43,676 bases of DNA from a virus. The number at the start of each line of letters is the position of its first letter. The stretch's first letter is position 1. This document shows positions 5,218 to 14,838 of the stretch, in pieces. The notes below the pieces were generated by a model. It was not told the DNA's origin. It searched no databases and saw nothing but the letters and a program-made list of their open reading frames with translations. Where the stretch lies: the IMG/VR virus record IMGVR_UViG_3300009093_000072, positions 1-43,676 of that record; one strand, written 5' to 3'. The translations under genes and the position numbers were made by a program.

Positions 5218-8094
5218 TCATACGTTCGCCGCCACGAAATCGGCCTTTATGTTGCCGATGATGTCACCATTGCCAGTCACCGACCCAAGGCCGGAAAAGT
5301 GCGTATTATCGGTGTAGGTAGTGGATTGCCCGTACACGCCGATCGATAGCCACTTTGCCTGCGCGCCCAGCACTCCGGGAATGTCGATGATCGGGCACCC
5401 CTTCGATGCCGCAGCGGCATATTCGAGCGCGGTATAGGTATCCTGCGTCGCCTGGGCGATCGTGCCCGTCGCAGTCGGCGGATCGCCCATAACGACAACG
5501 TCGCCGGTCAACTGTCCGGCAGTAATCGCGGCCTGTACGGAGGCAGTATAAGCCGACTGACTTGAGCCGGTGGATGCGTCATTCGTCACTGCCTCATAGA
5601 ACATCGCGTCGGGCGCGAGCGCGCGGATGGCCGCGAGGACGCTGTTCTCGGCTGCGCCGGAGTTGATGGCGTCTGTGGCGAACACAAGCGCCGTGCGCAA
5701 AGACGTGCCGCCATTGATCCACAGGATCGCCTTGCTCAGGCTGTCTCGCTCCAGCGCGCCGCAAAACGTCTTGGGCAGCGTGTCGGTGCTGGTGATCGTG
5801 AAGGTGTTGGTTCCGCGCACGACGCCATCCGCCGGGGCCAGCGTGACCGAATGCAGACCAATGGACTTGATCGTGGTGCTTGCAGCGGTTTGGGAAACGC
5901 TGACCGTATAGGTTCCGGTGCCACCGGACCCCGTACCCAGTGCCGTGATGGTCGTGCCAGCGGTGACACCAGTTCCGGTAAGAACATCGCCCACAGCGAT
6001 ATAACCAGACGCAACCGCCGTCACGGTCATGGTGTTGCCGGAGATTGAGGCGGTATAGGCCGTTTCCGACGCGACGCTCTTGCTGTGCGTGCCATCGGAG
6101 ATCGTCCATCCGCCATAGCCGGGGAACGTCCAGTAAAAGACCGTGTACGTGTCGGTCGTGCCCGGCGGGGTATCCAGGATGGTCGCGCCGTTGGTCGACG
6201 TCTTCATCGAAGCGCCGCCGAGCTGCGTCCCATAGGCCGACCAACCGGACGAGAATGTCAGACGGTCGGGCTGATAGACACTAGCCCCCGCACTGGGGGA
6301 TGAGTTGTTGTTGCCAAACCACCCGGCGAAGCGAACTGGGATGGAAAGCTTCGCCGACAGTGCGGCCACAGCCTTCGCGGTCGAGCTATTGGTGTGCGGC
6401 GCCGCGGTCGGGTACACGCCGGCGGTGTGGCTGGTGCAGCCATCGATGATGATGGCGTCTCGGATGCCCGCTTTCACCAGCCTGCATGCTGCGCGGAGCT
6501 TGGGCATTGCCGCGCCGGCGACATAGCCAGGCACAAGCGCGGGTGTTCCGGCAACGATAGGGATCGTAGTTGCGGAATATGCGTCAAAGAGCGCGCGGCT
6601 CGAAATCTGCGTACCGGCCTGCCATTTGATGCGCCTGACCCAGCCGCCAAGTGCTTGCTGACTCGTCGTCGTGTTGTCGCGGCAGCCAATGCGAGAATTG
6701 GTGACTGCGGGCCATGCGGTCGCATCGATCGTGGGTATACGGTCGCCGACACCAAAGGTCTGTGTTCCAGTCGACCATGAGATCGCGAATTTCTGGGCTG
6801 TGTCCCACGTCTGCGAGCCGGCTGTTCCGGTTACAAGGCCGCCGCGGCTCGAAATCCCGGTGTTCGACGCGATGAACGCATATGAAGCGCCCGTAGCAAG
6901 GGACAGGAGGCCTGGCGTGCGCCCATAGCCCGACTGACGCTCTACCCGCGATACGTCCATGACGAACGTACCGGCCGACCCTGCGAACAGCGAGGCCAGC
7001 GCGCTGGCGGTCAAGTTCGTGTCTGCGTCTCTCGACACTGCCGAAGCGCCCGTGATGATGAGCGGGGTCGCGATCGAATTTGCCGGAATGCTCGGGTTAT
7101 ATTCGACCTGACATGCATGCCAGGTGCCGGTGCCAGAACTGGTGACCGTTATGGTCCCGGCGCCGGTTATGGTCAGAATTTGAGCCGCGCCGGGCAAAAT
7201 AGCGCCAAAGCCAGAGCCTGTGGCTGTTCCTGCAGCCGTCGTGACCGTGATGCCCGCATCGTGGTTTGACCAGACGATGATTGTCCCGACCACAACCGTG
7301 CAAGTCTGCGTCACCGGCGCGGTCGAGTTCAGGAACACGTTCCGCGAGGTTGGGAAGATCGCGACGCCGAGATCAGCGCGTGTGATCGGAACATTAGCCC
7401 CGAACGTCGAGTAGCTTGCGCCGGCAGCGTCGTGATAGCAAAGGTTCGTCAGTATGGCAGTCGATGGGTTCGCGCGCGTCCATGTCAGCAGAGAACTTGG
7501 AAACGCCGAGTTGCTGGTGAAATCGTAGCGAGACCATGGGATATTGACGTCGGTGACGATTCCAAGCGGCCATGTGCCTGCAGTTTTCGGACCATAGATG
7601 ATGCCGGTCGTGCTGTCGGTATAGGAATCGCCGTTATTCCCGAGATTGTTGGCAGGTAGTCCAGTGCCACTGAGCAACTTCGGGGTGTAGCCGTCGGCGC
7701 CGGCTGGGCCAGTCGCGCCAGTCGCCCCGGTTGGACCAGTTGGACCGGTCGCGCCCGTCGGACCAGCCGCGCCGACCGGTCCCTGCAGATTGGCAGCAAA
7801 GTCAGCATCGATCGCCCACGCGCCGGAATCATAGATCCAGTAAGTGTTGTTCGCTGGTGTCGCGTCATCATAGACGCGCGCCTGGGTGCCAGCAGCCGGC
7901 GCGGGCGAGGTTGGGAGATCTGCTGCGGTCGCATATTGCGCAATCCCGGTCACCGCGCCAGCGAGCGCAGTGTCCAGGGCTGGCCCGACCCCCCGGATTA
8001 TCGACTTCTCCGGCTCATATGCGCCGGATGCAGGCACGCCATCCGTATTAAAGTCGCGCCATGCCTCGCCAAATTTATCGGTAAAGGTGCCCAT
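5218..8094 (-). CDS. tail fibre/spike with collagen-like repeat and SGNH hydrolase region
   Basis: 958 residues. About 1-100: phage adaptor-like part with WIYDSGAW; 105-135: collagen-like Gly-X-Y run ([20 protein letters not shown]); about 180-520: beta-rich, lectin/LamG-like region; about 530-958: SGNH esterase-like region with a possible nucleophile block (DGCTSHTAG), an Asn block (EAVTNDAS), MGDPP, and a C-terminal Asp/His block ([10 protein letters not shown]). A Gly/Thr-rich module (about 690-745) is inserted between the first and later SGNH blocks. Such proteins bind and often deacetylate surface glycans. It follows the tail tip gene across a 66-base gap. SGNH reading is pattern based. 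Confidence 0.7.
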   Translation of the reverse strand: MGTFTDKFGEAWRDFNTDGVPASGAYEPEKSIIRGVGPALDTALAGAVTGIAQYATAADLPTSPAPAAGTQARVYDDATPANNTYWIYDSGAWAIDADFAANLQGPVGAAGPTGATGPTGPTGATGATGPAGADGYTPKLLSGTGLPANNLGNNGDSYTDSTTGIIYGPKTAGTWPLGIVTDVNIPWSRYDFTSNSAFPSSLLTWTRANPSTAILTNLCYHDAAGASYSTFGANVPITRADLGVAIFPTSRNVFLNSTAPVTQTCTVVVGTIIVWSNHDAGITVTTAAGTATGSGFGAILPGAAQILTITGAGTITVTSSGTGTWHACQVEYNPSIPANSIATPLIITGASAVSRDADTNLTASALASLFAGSAGTFVMDVSRVERQSGYGRTPGLLSLATGASYAFIASNTGISSRGGLVTGTAGSQTWDTAQKFAISWSTGTQTFGVGDRIPTIDATAWPAVTNSRIGCRDNTTTSQQALGGWVRRIKWQAGTQISSRALFDAYSATTIPIVAGTPALVPGYVAGAAMPKLRAACRLVKAGIRDAIIIDGCTSHTAGVYPTAAPHTNSSTAKAVAALSAKLSIPVRFAGWFGNNNSSPSAGASVYQPDRLTFSSGWSAYGTQLGGASMKTSTNGATILDTPPGTTDTYTVFYWTFPGYGGWTISDGTHSKSVASETAYTASISGNTMTVTAVASGYIAVGDVLTGTGVTAGTTITALGTGSGGTGTYTVSVSQTAASTTIKSIGLHSVTLAPADGVVRGTNTFTITSTDTLPKTFCGALERDSLSKAILWINGGTSLRTALVFATDAINSGAAENSVLAAIRALAPDAMFYEAVTNDASTGSSQSAYTASVQAAITAGQLTGDVVVMGDPPTATGTIAQATQDTYTALEYAAAASKGCPIIDIPGVLGAQAKWLSIGVYGQSTTYTDNTHFSGLGSVTGNGDIIGNIKADFVAANV

Positions 8095-8143
8095 GCCGCA
8101 TCCCGGTGAAATAGGGCACGGGTAGGCTCGGGACCGCCGATCA

Positions 8144-8153
8144 ATTACGGCTG
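8144..8153 (-). promoter_or_regulatory. late-operon intergenic motif, copy 1
   Basis: ATTACGGCTG on the plus strand (CAGCCGTAAT in the message), 8 bases beyond the stop of the tail tip gene and 50 bases before the tail fibre start. It is flanked by GATC on both sides. Same orientation as the other copies in late-operon gaps. Confidence 0.45.
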
Positions 8154-8160
8154 ATCAGGC

Positions 8161-11100
8161 TCACTCAAGCTTGAGATTATGACTGATCACGCCGCCGCTC
8201 ACATAGGTGTGCGCGGTGTCGACGGTGATCTTGGCCACCATAGCCATGCCCGCAGGCGATCCCAACGCATCCATCCGCACCCAGCCGCCGCCGATCCACA
8301 TCCGGTGCGCGGCAGTCGTCCGCAGCCTCCCGGTGCCGATATCGAGCTCGTAGACATCATCCTCGACAAACGAGATCGCCGACACGGCATAGTCGCCCCA
8401 ATCGCCGAGCGTACCGTCGTCCAACTCAGGCTGGGTGTGCAGCATGTCGCCGACGACTAGAAGTTCTGCGCGCTTTTCGGTGCCGTCCGCCATAAGGATG
8501 CCGGTATCGACGGTGACGCAGTAACCGCCGCCACCGCCGCCACCACCACCACCGACGCCACCGCCGCCGGTCGATATCGTGAAGCTGTCCTCGGTCGTGA
8601 AGTTGAGCAGGTCCGGGCGATCGGTCCAGGCGTCATAGGCGCCCATCTTGGCATAGAACGACCCGGCCGCGAGGTTCTGCAGGAAGGCCGGCGAACCAAG
8701 GAAGTGGAACAGCGTGCCCTGCGTGAGGGGATCGAACCCCGATACCGTCGAGATCGCGACCATATAGCCAGCAACCCCCGCGTCGGTGGATAGGTCGAAG
8801 TCGACCTCGGACTCGCTCGCTCCATCCGCAGCCGAAAACCCCGTGACGGTCGACGGTGCGGCCAATGTCAGGGTCGAGGTCGTCGCCTGCGTCCCCGCAC
8901 CGGCGGAATTCACGCCCGCCACCGTCGCGACGTAATCCCTGCGCGCGCCATCGGTCTTTGCCTGGGCAGCGGTATAGGCAACGGCTGGCGTGCTGGTGAC
9001 GATGGTGCGGATGGGTGTAGACAGGTCAGCGGGATCGAAGAACCGCCAGCGGTAGGACGTTGCTCGAGCTATACGGGCCGTCGACAGGCTGAGCGTGTCA
9101 GCCCAACTGACGAGGGTGATTGCGGCGGCTGCATCGGGTGGCGTCGTGTCGGTCGCTGTCCCGACCTCTGTTGCCGGCGACGAGAACGGCGATACCCGGC
9201 CATCACCGACCTGATAAGCGACCTCGACCTCGACCGTCTCGGACGCGGGCACGAAGCTGGTCTGCAGAGTGACTGCGGATCCCGGATCGGTGTCGGAATA
9301 TTGTTGCTCGTTCCAGCTTGCGCCGCCGACGACACGCCAGCGGGCATACCAGGTCAGGTCGTCGCGGTCGGGGCCGGTCGCCTCGATCGTGACACGCACG
9401 CCTGTCCCATCATCCGATACGGTCGAGAAATCGGCCGCAGCGCTGGTGATCTCCGGCGGGTCGAGCGGGGAAGGGGCCAGCCTGTTACCGACCGGCGCCG
9501 GGTCGCCCTCCTCGGTCGCGGGGTTCCATGCGTACATGTTCGGGTCCGCCAGCACCCAATTGAAGGTGATTCCGCCGGTGATCGGATTCCGCTTCACCGG
9601 GGCAACGATCTCGACGGCGGCGTCGAGGAATATCGTGCCGGCCTCCTCGATCGTCAGATGGATGTAGCGTTGGCCTAGGACGATCTTGCCGGCGGAGGTG
9701 GTCGTGATCGTTCCGCGCTGGGCGGCATTGGTGCGCGCGACAGCCGCTTTTGCTAGGCGGCGAGCCTGGGCATGCGTTGGAACCTGATTGGCAAGTTGCG
9801 TTGCCAGCACCTTGCCTCGCTCGGTGATGTCATCCTCATCCGTCCAAGGATCGGTATCGACGACGTTAAAATCGTGGTTCGCTGAGACATAGGTGACAGA
9901 AACCGAGTTGATGGCGTTCTCTTCGTCAACGCCGTCTTGCAGCGAGTAGCTGACGATGAGATCGGGGTCGACCGTGACAGTCGGCTCGTAATAATGCCCG
10001 GCATAAACGACCAATGCGCCATCCGATCGCGACGATAGCCAGCCGTCGCAGCATGCCAGCAAGGCGGCGACGACGGACTTGTGCTCGTCGGTGTGTTGAT
10101 GGGCGAGGCAACTGCGATAGCGCGGCTCTGTTGCTGGCGATCCTTCGGACGATGACCAGACGACTTGCGAGCCGACAGGGTGGTCATTGTCGAGCGGGCT
10201 GGAGAGGCCGAGCACCATGCCAGAAATGTCGGTTACTGTGCGTGTCTCGGTGAGCGATGTATCGCCGGTCGACGAGATCACGATCGTCATGCCGACCGCG
10301 AGCCCATTAATCGATGTGACTGTAATGTGCCCACTGCCTGCGTCTGCCTTCTCGGTCATGACGGTCTGTACGCCCTTCAGCGGCACAGCCTCATCGCAGA
10401 CATTTGCGGCAGCGGTCCAATAGGCCAGCGTCGGCACGAAATGCGTGTCCCAATCCTTGTTGTCGCGGACCAACTCATAGTGCGCGAGATGCAGGATCGC
10501 GTTCTCGCTGTATTTCCAGGTCGAGCGATCGGTGGCGCTCTGGCTGGGGTCGCGCCAATCGAACACTAGCTGACGCTCCATGACTAGCGACAGCGGCATG
10601 TTGTTCGGGCCGCCGGTCGGGAATATCATCTGGAAATTCTTGGCCTTGGTCGGCTTGGTGATGACGCAGCCAGTGCAGACGCCATCGCCGCGGTGTTCCG
10701 ACGTCCATTGATCGGGCACGAGCGAGATGACTTCGCTGAATGCCGCCTCCGTGTCCTCGCCCAGCCGCGTGAATACCGTCACGATATCGCTCAGCTCGCC
10801 GAACTGTCCCGCTTCACCGGCCTGCACGCGCCCGCCGCTCAACAGCGTGATCTTGGTGTCTGCAAGATAGTGGCCGACGATCGCGTTGACCTTGCCGTCG
10901 TGAAATGCGCCGACGTCGATCGCGATGCCGTCCTTGTTGGTCACATAGAGCGCGAACGCCATATAGTGGCGGCCAAGACCGTAGCCCGATACCCGAGCGG
11001 GGGCCGGATGCTTCAAGCTGGTCTCGGTTAGGGATGGCTTGGGCGCCTTGGGGGCAAGGAGCGCGTTCAGCCCGGCCTCGGCGAGACTGAGGGCGGCGGT

Positions 11101-11241
11101 AGCAATGAGCAGACCTTGCGATGCCGTCACACCGATACCGATGCTGCCGAGAAGTCCGGATACCGCTTGGCCAACGCCGGGGATAAACTGCAGACCTATA
11201 AGGGCCCCGATCTCAAGTATGGAGATGATCGTCTTGCTCAT
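8161..11241 (-). CDS. tail tip/host specificity protein (J- or gp15-like) ending in a Hint domain
   Basis: 1026 residues. N-terminus holds hydrophobic segments (about 4-63); the middle (about 90-560) is the tail-hub type region of J-like proteins; about 570-880 reads as fibronectin-III-like repeats (DDLTWYARWRVVGGASW). A Gly-rich linker then leads to a Hint (hedgehog/intein) domain from Cys908 (CVTVDTGILMADG), with block B TTAAH (His979) and C-terminal VISHN (His1021, Asn1022) followed by only LKLE. The ATG at 11241 forms ATGA with the upstream gene; the longer frame from 11430 is rejected. It should form the tail tip that contacts the host. Confidence 0.8.
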   Translation of the reverse strand: MSKTIISILEIGALIGLQFIPGVGQAVSGLLGSIGIGVTASQGLLIATAALSLAEAGLNALLAPKAPKPSLTETSLKHPAPARVSGYGLGRHYMAFALYVTNKDGIAIDVGAFHDGKVNAIVGHYLADTKITLLSGGRVQAGEAGQFGELSDIVTVFTRLGEDTEAAFSEVISLVPDQWTSEHRGDGVCTGCVITKPTKAKNFQMIFPTGGPNNMPLSLVMERQLVFDWRDPSQSATDRSTWKYSENAILHLAHYELVRDNKDWDTHFVPTLAYWTAAANVCDEAVPLKGVQTVMTEKADAGSGHITVTSINGLAVGMTIVISSTGDTSLTETRTVTDISGMVLGLSSPLDNDHPVGSQVVWSSSEGSPATEPRYRSCLAHQHTDEHKSVVAALLACCDGWLSSRSDGALVVYAGHYYEPTVTVDPDLIVSYSLQDGVDEENAINSVSVTYVSANHDFNVVDTDPWTDEDDITERGKVLATQLANQVPTHAQARRLAKAAVARTNAAQRGTITTTSAGKIVLGQRYIHLTIEEAGTIFLDAAVEIVAPVKRNPITGGITFNWVLADPNMYAWNPATEEGDPAPVGNRLAPSPLDPPEITSAAADFSTVSDDGTGVRVTIEATGPDRDDLTWYARWRVVGGASWNEQQYSDTDPGSAVTLQTSFVPASETVEVEVAYQVGDGRVSPFSSPATEVGTATDTTPPDAAAAITLVSWADTLSLSTARIARATSYRWRFFDPADLSTPIRTIVTSTPAVAYTAAQAKTDGARRDYVATVAGVNSAGAGTQATTSTLTLAAPSTVTGFSAADGASESEVDFDLSTDAGVAGYMVAISTVSGFDPLTQGTLFHFLGSPAFLQNLAAGSFYAKMGAYDAWTDRPDLLNFTTEDSFTISTGGGGVGGGGGGGGGGYCVTVDTGILMADGTEKRAELLVVGDMLHTQPELDDGTLGDWGDYAVSAISFVEDDVYELDIGTGRLRTTAAHRMWIGGGWVRMDALGSPAGMAMVAKITVDTAHTYVSGGVISHNLKLE

Positions 11242-11615
11242 GGCCGCCATGCCCGGATGCAAGCCAGGGCGTCCATCGGCAGGAAATGAACGGTACGCTG
11301 CCCCCGGATCGCCCATCGCTCGCCGGTGAAGATCGCGCCGGCCTGTTCGTCGTCCAGCGCGACCACAGCGATATCGCCAGCCCGCAATTCCTCGACTTCC
11401 GGGATGCTGCTGCCGATTCCGGCGATCCACAGCGCCTCAAGGCCGCCGTCACCCTGTTGCGCTGCCGAGCAGGCGGTCGGCTCAATCGTATCGCGCCATT
11501 TCGCCGCAAAGTCAGGATGGCCGAGCGCGATGCACCAATCCGCCGGCATGGTGCTGCAATTCCATGGGTTGGGATTGGCGCATTGCGCGCGAAGGAAGTC
11601 GCCAAGCTGGGTCAT
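11238..11615 (-). CDS. DUF6950/NlpC-P60-like tail protein
   Basis: 125 residues. PWNCSTMPADWCIALGHPD (about 17-35) matches the start of DUF6950 proteins, related to NlpC/P60-type tail peptidases, with Cys20 as the putative nucleophile and WC after it; RAGDIAVVALDD lies in the later strand region. The usual Asp before the Cys is Asn here. Its place directly before the J-like tail tip gene parallels lambda K or GTA gp14. Likely a tail-tip cell-wall peptidase or a structural derivative. The ATG at 11615 forms ATGA with the upstream gene. Confidence 0.65.
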   Translation of the reverse strand: MTQLGDFLRAQCANPNPWNCSTMPADWCIALGHPDFAAKWRDTIEPTACSAAQQGDGGLEALWIAGIGSSIPEVEELRAGDIAVVALDDEQAGAIFTGERWAIRGQRTVHFLPMDALACIRAWRP

Positions 11616-12154
11616 TTGCTGTCGCTCGGCCCGAAGCGGCGCGACGTGCCGGACGAAATCCCCGCGATGTGATCGAAGAACCGATCGGTCGGCGACCGCC
11701 TGCGTTGGTCGGCATCCGTCCAGAACGCCACCGGCGCCCTTGAACGATCGGTGAAATCCGTCCCGATCGACAGCGTGATCGAGCGCGTCGATCCCTGTCG
11801 CGCCGTCGTCAGCGTGTCGGCACGCAGGACCGCGATCCATTCGACGTCGGTGATTTGCCAGTCGTCGTCGAAATAGACGTTGCCGATATGGACTTTCGCG
11901 CCCTTGACTGACGCCGATTCTTCGATCGCGAGCGCGAGTGTGGCTGTGCTCACACCAGAAACTGTGATGTCGATCCGGCTCGCGGTGCCGTTTATGACCT
12001 GATCCAGTTCCGGGATATTCACCAGGGGGCCGCCGCCGAGATAGGTCGCGGGAGAGGGTTCTACGATGTCGGCGGGGATGTCGAGATCGCCGACGCCGGA
12101 CCAAAGCCGCGCGACTGGATCGGCAGCGATGCGGAATAGCACAGACTGCCTCAT
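11612..12154 (-). CDS. tail tip assembly protein
   Basis: 180 residues, beta-rich (RIDITVSGVSTATLALAIEE, HIGNVYFDDDWQITDVEW, RSITLSIGTDFTDRSRA). It starts at the ATG 12154, overlapping the previous stop (ATGA), and overlaps the peptidase-like gene likewise. Order M/L-like, peptidase, J-like matches siphovirus tail tips, so a role as a minor tail protein joining tube end and tip is likely by context. No specific Pfam family is claimed. Confidence 0.6.
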   Translation of the reverse strand: MRQSVLFRIAADPVARLWSGVGDLDIPADIVEPSPATYLGGGPLVNIPELDQVINGTASRIDITVSGVSTATLALAIEESASVKGAKVHIGNVYFDDDWQITDVEWIAVLRADTLTTARQGSTRSITLSIGTDFTDRSRAPVAFWTDADQRRRSPTDRFFDHIAGISSGTSRRFGPSDSK

Positions 12155-12837
12155 GGCGCCGGTGGCCGCATATCCTCGATGAAGCTGGCGGCGCACGACG
12201 TAAATCGGCCGGAATCGGTCGTGTTATCGGTCGAGCCGGTCAGGATCATCTGGCAGCGTGGGGTATCGAACTCCAGCACGGTCCCGGATGCGACTGCTTC
12301 GCGCAGTGGCGGACGAAAGGTAATCGCGTCGCCATCGATCGACCGGACGCGATAAGCGCGCCACCCCCAGTTCTCATGCTGGATCGAAAACAATTCGCCG
12401 CCGATCAGCGGCTTTTCCGATGTTCCCGCGATCGAGAGCGAGGTCGCGCGCAATGCGGCGCCAGCGGTAGTTGCATAATCGGCGCCGCCGCTTTCGTATG
12501 GCGCGTCGTCGTCGAACGGCGTGTCGTCGCTGTGCGCGACGGTTGCGACGGCGCCTACCGGCTGAAACCGCCGCTCAGCACATAACAGGACGATGAATGC
12601 CTCGCCCGCATCAGCATCGCTGACCACCCGCCATGCATTTCCCGCGGTCTTCGTGCGCGCGATGCCATTGCTGAAATCGGCTTGCAGGTAGCCACCACCA
12701 TCGGGCTCGATTTGGTCAGTGATGCCAGAAAGCGCCGTCCCGCCGTCGAGCACATGGCCAACCCGGCGGATGTTCGTCGTGCGGAAGCCGAACTGGCAAA
12801 GATGGAGAGTGCGCACCGGTGACCGATACGCCGTCAA
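12151..12837 (-). CDS. minor tail protein (tail tip, M-like position)
   Basis: 228 residues if translation begins at the TTG 12837; a GTG at 12816 is an alternative, and neither has a good Shine-Dalgarno. Beta-rich sequence with DADAGEAFIVLLCAERRFQP and HENWGWRAYRVRSIDGD. It comes directly after the tape-end genes and before the other tail tip genes, so it is probably a distal tail or tip component. The upstream gap holds a copy of the intergenic motif. Confidence 0.6.
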   Translation of the reverse strand: MTAYRSPVRTLHLCQFGFRTTNIRRVGHVLDGGTALSGITDQIEPDGGGYLQADFSNGIARTKTAGNAWRVVSDADAGEAFIVLLCAERRFQPVGAVATVAHSDDTPFDDDAPYESGGADYATTAGAALRATSLSIAGTSEKPLIGGELFSIQHENWGWRAYRVRSIDGDAITFRPPLREAVASGTVLEFDTPRCQMILTGSTDNTTDSGRFTSCAASFIEDMRPPAP

Positions 12838-12848
12838 CTGGATCGATT

Positions 12849-12862
12849 ATTACGGCTGGTCA
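12849..12862 (-). promoter_or_regulatory. late-operon intergenic motif, copy 2
   Basis: ATTACGGCTGGTCA on the plus strand, overlapping the stop codon of the tail terminator gene (12860-12862) and lying about 12 bases before the start of the next gene. Same orientation as other copies. Confidence 0.45.
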
Positions 12863-13297
12863 GCCCGCGACATCTCCGGTGAAGGTCGTCGTGACCATCC
12901 AAGCCGACGCTTCAGTCGGGTCTGGCGTGGCAAGCGTCTGCAGCCATTCGAGGCGAAGTTTCAGGTCGCCTAGATCCAGCGTCGTGCCGTCGAGCGCGGC
13001 CTCGATCGCGCCACCCATATCATGGACGTTATCCTCGGCCGGCTTGGTGACTGTTCCGGCGCCGTCCACCAGGTCATGCGAGAACGCCTGCACCGATACC
13101 CGGTAGCTCGCCGATCGCAATCCGGACATGGCGAACGGCGACGCGATGAAGGTACCAAACCGCGCGAATTCGGTTGGTCGGGTCGCCGGAACGGTGCCGG
13201 GATAGATCGCGGCCTTGTCGATCAGCGCGGTAACGCCATCACTCGCCTTCAGCGCTGCCATCATCGCCGCTCGGACCTTGAGCTTGGATACCGCCAT
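12860..13297 (-). CDS. tail terminator/completion protein, DUF3168-like
   Basis: 145 residues. LKVRAAMMAALKASDGVTALI followed by AIYPGTVP, a strand SYRVSVQAFS and MGGAIEAALDGTTLDLGD is the typical layout of DUF3168 proteins, which cap the head-proximal tail end. It begins at the stop of the gp10-like gene (one-base overlap at 13297) and is followed by a 22-base gap carrying the intergenic motif. Confidence 0.75.
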   Translation of the reverse strand: MAVSKLKVRAAMMAALKASDGVTALIDKAAIYPGTVPATRPTEFARFGTFIASPFAMSGLRSASYRVSVQAFSHDLVDGAGTVTKPAEDNVHDMGGAIEAALDGTTLDLGDLKLRLEWLQTLATPDPTEASAWMVTTTFTGDVAG

Positions 13298-13707
13298 CAG
13301 CCGTTGACCTCGGCGACGAAGCGTTTGCCGAGTGCTTCGACGACATCATGGCGCGCACGCTCGACCGCTGGCTCCATATAGGGGCGGGGCTCCATGTTTG
13401 ATCCGCCGCGTTCGATCCATGCGTGGTCGCTATCGGCAATAACGCTGGTGCGGATTGAATCGCCGGTCTCGATCAGTTCGCCGGGGTGGATGCTCTGGTC
13501 AAGGTCGCCAGTATCAGCGTTAGGGGGTTGGCCGGGCTCGGAAGGGATATGACCAGGCCCGGAGATCGCGCCATCGCGGATTGAGAACGCAGCATCCTCG
13601 GCAATAGCCTGCGCGCTGCTTTCCAGCACTTCGCCGAGCGCCGGCACGACGCGCGATGCAGCCAACTTCCGCAGCCGCGCGCCGTGATTGTCGGTGAATC
13701 GGATCAC
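13297..13707 (-). CDS. HK97 gp10-like head-tail joining protein
   Basis: 136 residues. Long N-terminal helix (RLRKLAASRVVPALGEVLESSAQAIAEDA), then SGPGHIPSEPGQPPNADTGDL and RPYMEPAVERARHDV near the end, the pattern of HK97 gp10-like proteins in which the Pro-rich loop precedes TGDL and RPFL/RPYM closes. The start is GTG at 13707, overlapping the upstream stop (GTGA); longer frames have no support. It acts at the head-tail interface. Confidence 0.75.
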   Translation of the reverse strand: MIRFTDNHGARLRKLAASRVVPALGEVLESSAQAIAEDAAFSIRDGAISGPGHIPSEPGQPPNADTGDLDQSIHPGELIETGDSIRTSVIADSDHAWIERGGSNMEPRPYMEPAVERARHDVVEALGKRFVAEVNG

Positions 13708-14093
13708 GCCCGCCGACCTTTGCCAGTCCAGCCGATCGCGGCAGGGTCGCGCTGCAAGGCACTGACGAGCCATTCGACGCGGAAGTCAGCCGGCGCCTTG
13801 GTATCAGTCACGCGCACGCGCGCGTCTGCATCGAGATCGCCGTCAAAGCTGCCCGACAGGATGATGAAGCGGTAATCCTTGTCGGTCCAACCCTCGGGAC
13901 GCGACCGCTCGTCCATTGCGTCGATTTGGACGGTGCAGGGGATTTGAGCGGGTGGTTGGCCGGAGATGAAGTTGCCGTCGTCGTCATAGCCGCCGGGTGT
14001 GCCGGTGATCAGCACTACGCCATCGTAGAACGGCGCGCCCATAGCGGCCGACGTCATCCGAGCCAGCGATGCGAAGGCGCCGGGGAGGTTCAC
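13704..14093 (-). CDS. head-tail connector/stopper protein
   Basis: 129 residues, beta-rich with DDDGNFISGQPPAQIPCTVQID and EGWTDKDYRFIILSGSFDGDL, like small head-closure proteins in this genome position. It overlaps the upstream gene by ATGA (14090-14093) and the gp10-like gene by GTGA. Role assigned mainly from order: DUF4054 adaptor, small gene, this gene, gp10-like, tail terminator. Confidence 0.55.
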   Translation of the reverse strand: MNLPGAFASLARMTSAAMGAPFYDGVVLITGTPGGYDDDGNFISGQPPAQIPCTVQIDAMDERSRPEGWTDKDYRFIILSGSFDGDLDADARVRVTDTKAPADFRVEWLVSALQRDPAAIGWTGKGRRA

Positions 14094-14377
14094 TTGCGGC
14101 GCCCGGCAAGGCGGTCAAGCGCATGCGCTGCCCCCGCGAGCATAAACATAGCAGTTTGCTGTTCTGGCTTGATGCCATTGAACAGCCCGCTGCCCGCTAG
14201 GGCGCATGCTGCCTCGAATGGCGACAATCCGCCGCGCTCAGCGAGGCGCTCTAGAGTTTGCCCATGATTGCGATATGCTTGGTCCCGCAGAAGCTCGGCG
14301 ACCTCCCATGAGATGAACGCTTTGACCTTCTGCCCCTTATCGTTCTTCATGATGAGCGGGAATTTGCGATCAGCCAT
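14090..14377 (-). CDS. small phage structural-region protein
   Basis: 95 residues. N-terminal strand pair (KFPLIMKNDKGQKVKAFISW) followed by helices with AYRNHGQTLERLAERGGLS and a hydrophobic C-terminal helix (AMFMLAGAAHAL). The ATG at 14377 overlaps the DUF4054 stop (TGATG); an earlier start at 14434 would extend into that gene. Function unknown; might be an assembly factor of the connector. Confidence 0.5.
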   Translation of the reverse strand: MADRKFPLIMKNDKGQKVKAFISWEVAELLRDQAYRNHGQTLERLAERGGLSPFEAACALAGSGLFNGIKPEQQTAMFMLAGAAHALDRLAGRRK

Positions 14378-14829
14378 CAGCACCCCCCATAGGGCGGCAG
14401 CGGTCCCGCATAGCCGTTGAAGCCATATCCGCACGACACGATGCCCGGCGCGGTCACGCCCATGCTCGACACATTGCGCCGCAACAGCGCGAGATATTCC
14501 TGCCCGTAGCTGGTCGATTCCCAGCCACCGGCGACCGCCACCTTGACCGCCTCGTCGCTGAATTGGGCATCGAACGTCCCGGATTTGAAGCGCGTCACGC
14601 CGGCTGCGGCGAATCCGGCGATATCGCTGCCAGCGATCCCCGCGACGGGAGCTTTGGCCATGTTGTGAGAGGCGGCTGCGATCAGACCGGGCGCGTAATC
14701 CATCTCGGTCCAGGACTGATCGACGAACCGGTGCGCGTCGGTCAGCCAGTACGTGACGACGGCATCGTCCACCGCCGCAAACGCCGAGTAGCGCATCTTC
14801 AAATCACTTGGTGTCGGGTCGGTGTACAT
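14377..14829 (-). CDS. head-tail adaptor, DUF4054 family
   Basis: 150 residues. FAAVDDAVVTYWLTDAHRFVD and DYAPGLIAAASHNMAK followed by AVAGGWESTSYGQEYLALLRR and a Gly/Pro-rich end (PLPPYGGC) match DUF4054 proteins, which attach below the portal. TSYGQEY is characteristic. The leader carries a purine-rich ribosome site (agggga) upstream of the ATG at 14829. Confidence 0.75.
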   Translation of the reverse strand: MYTDPTPSDLKMRYSAFAAVDDAVVTYWLTDAHRFVDQSWTEMDYAPGLIAAASHNMAKAPVAGIAGSDIAGFAAAGVTRFKSGTFDAQFSDEAVKVAVAGGWESTSYGQEYLALLRRNVSSMGVTAPGIVSCGYGFNGYAGPLPPYGGC

Positions 14830-14838
14830 CGATATCCC

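Noticed and set aside
4976-5221. 81-codon minus-strand frame across the moron gap
   Set aside because: No ribosome site and unlikely composition; the plus-strand membrane protein is better.
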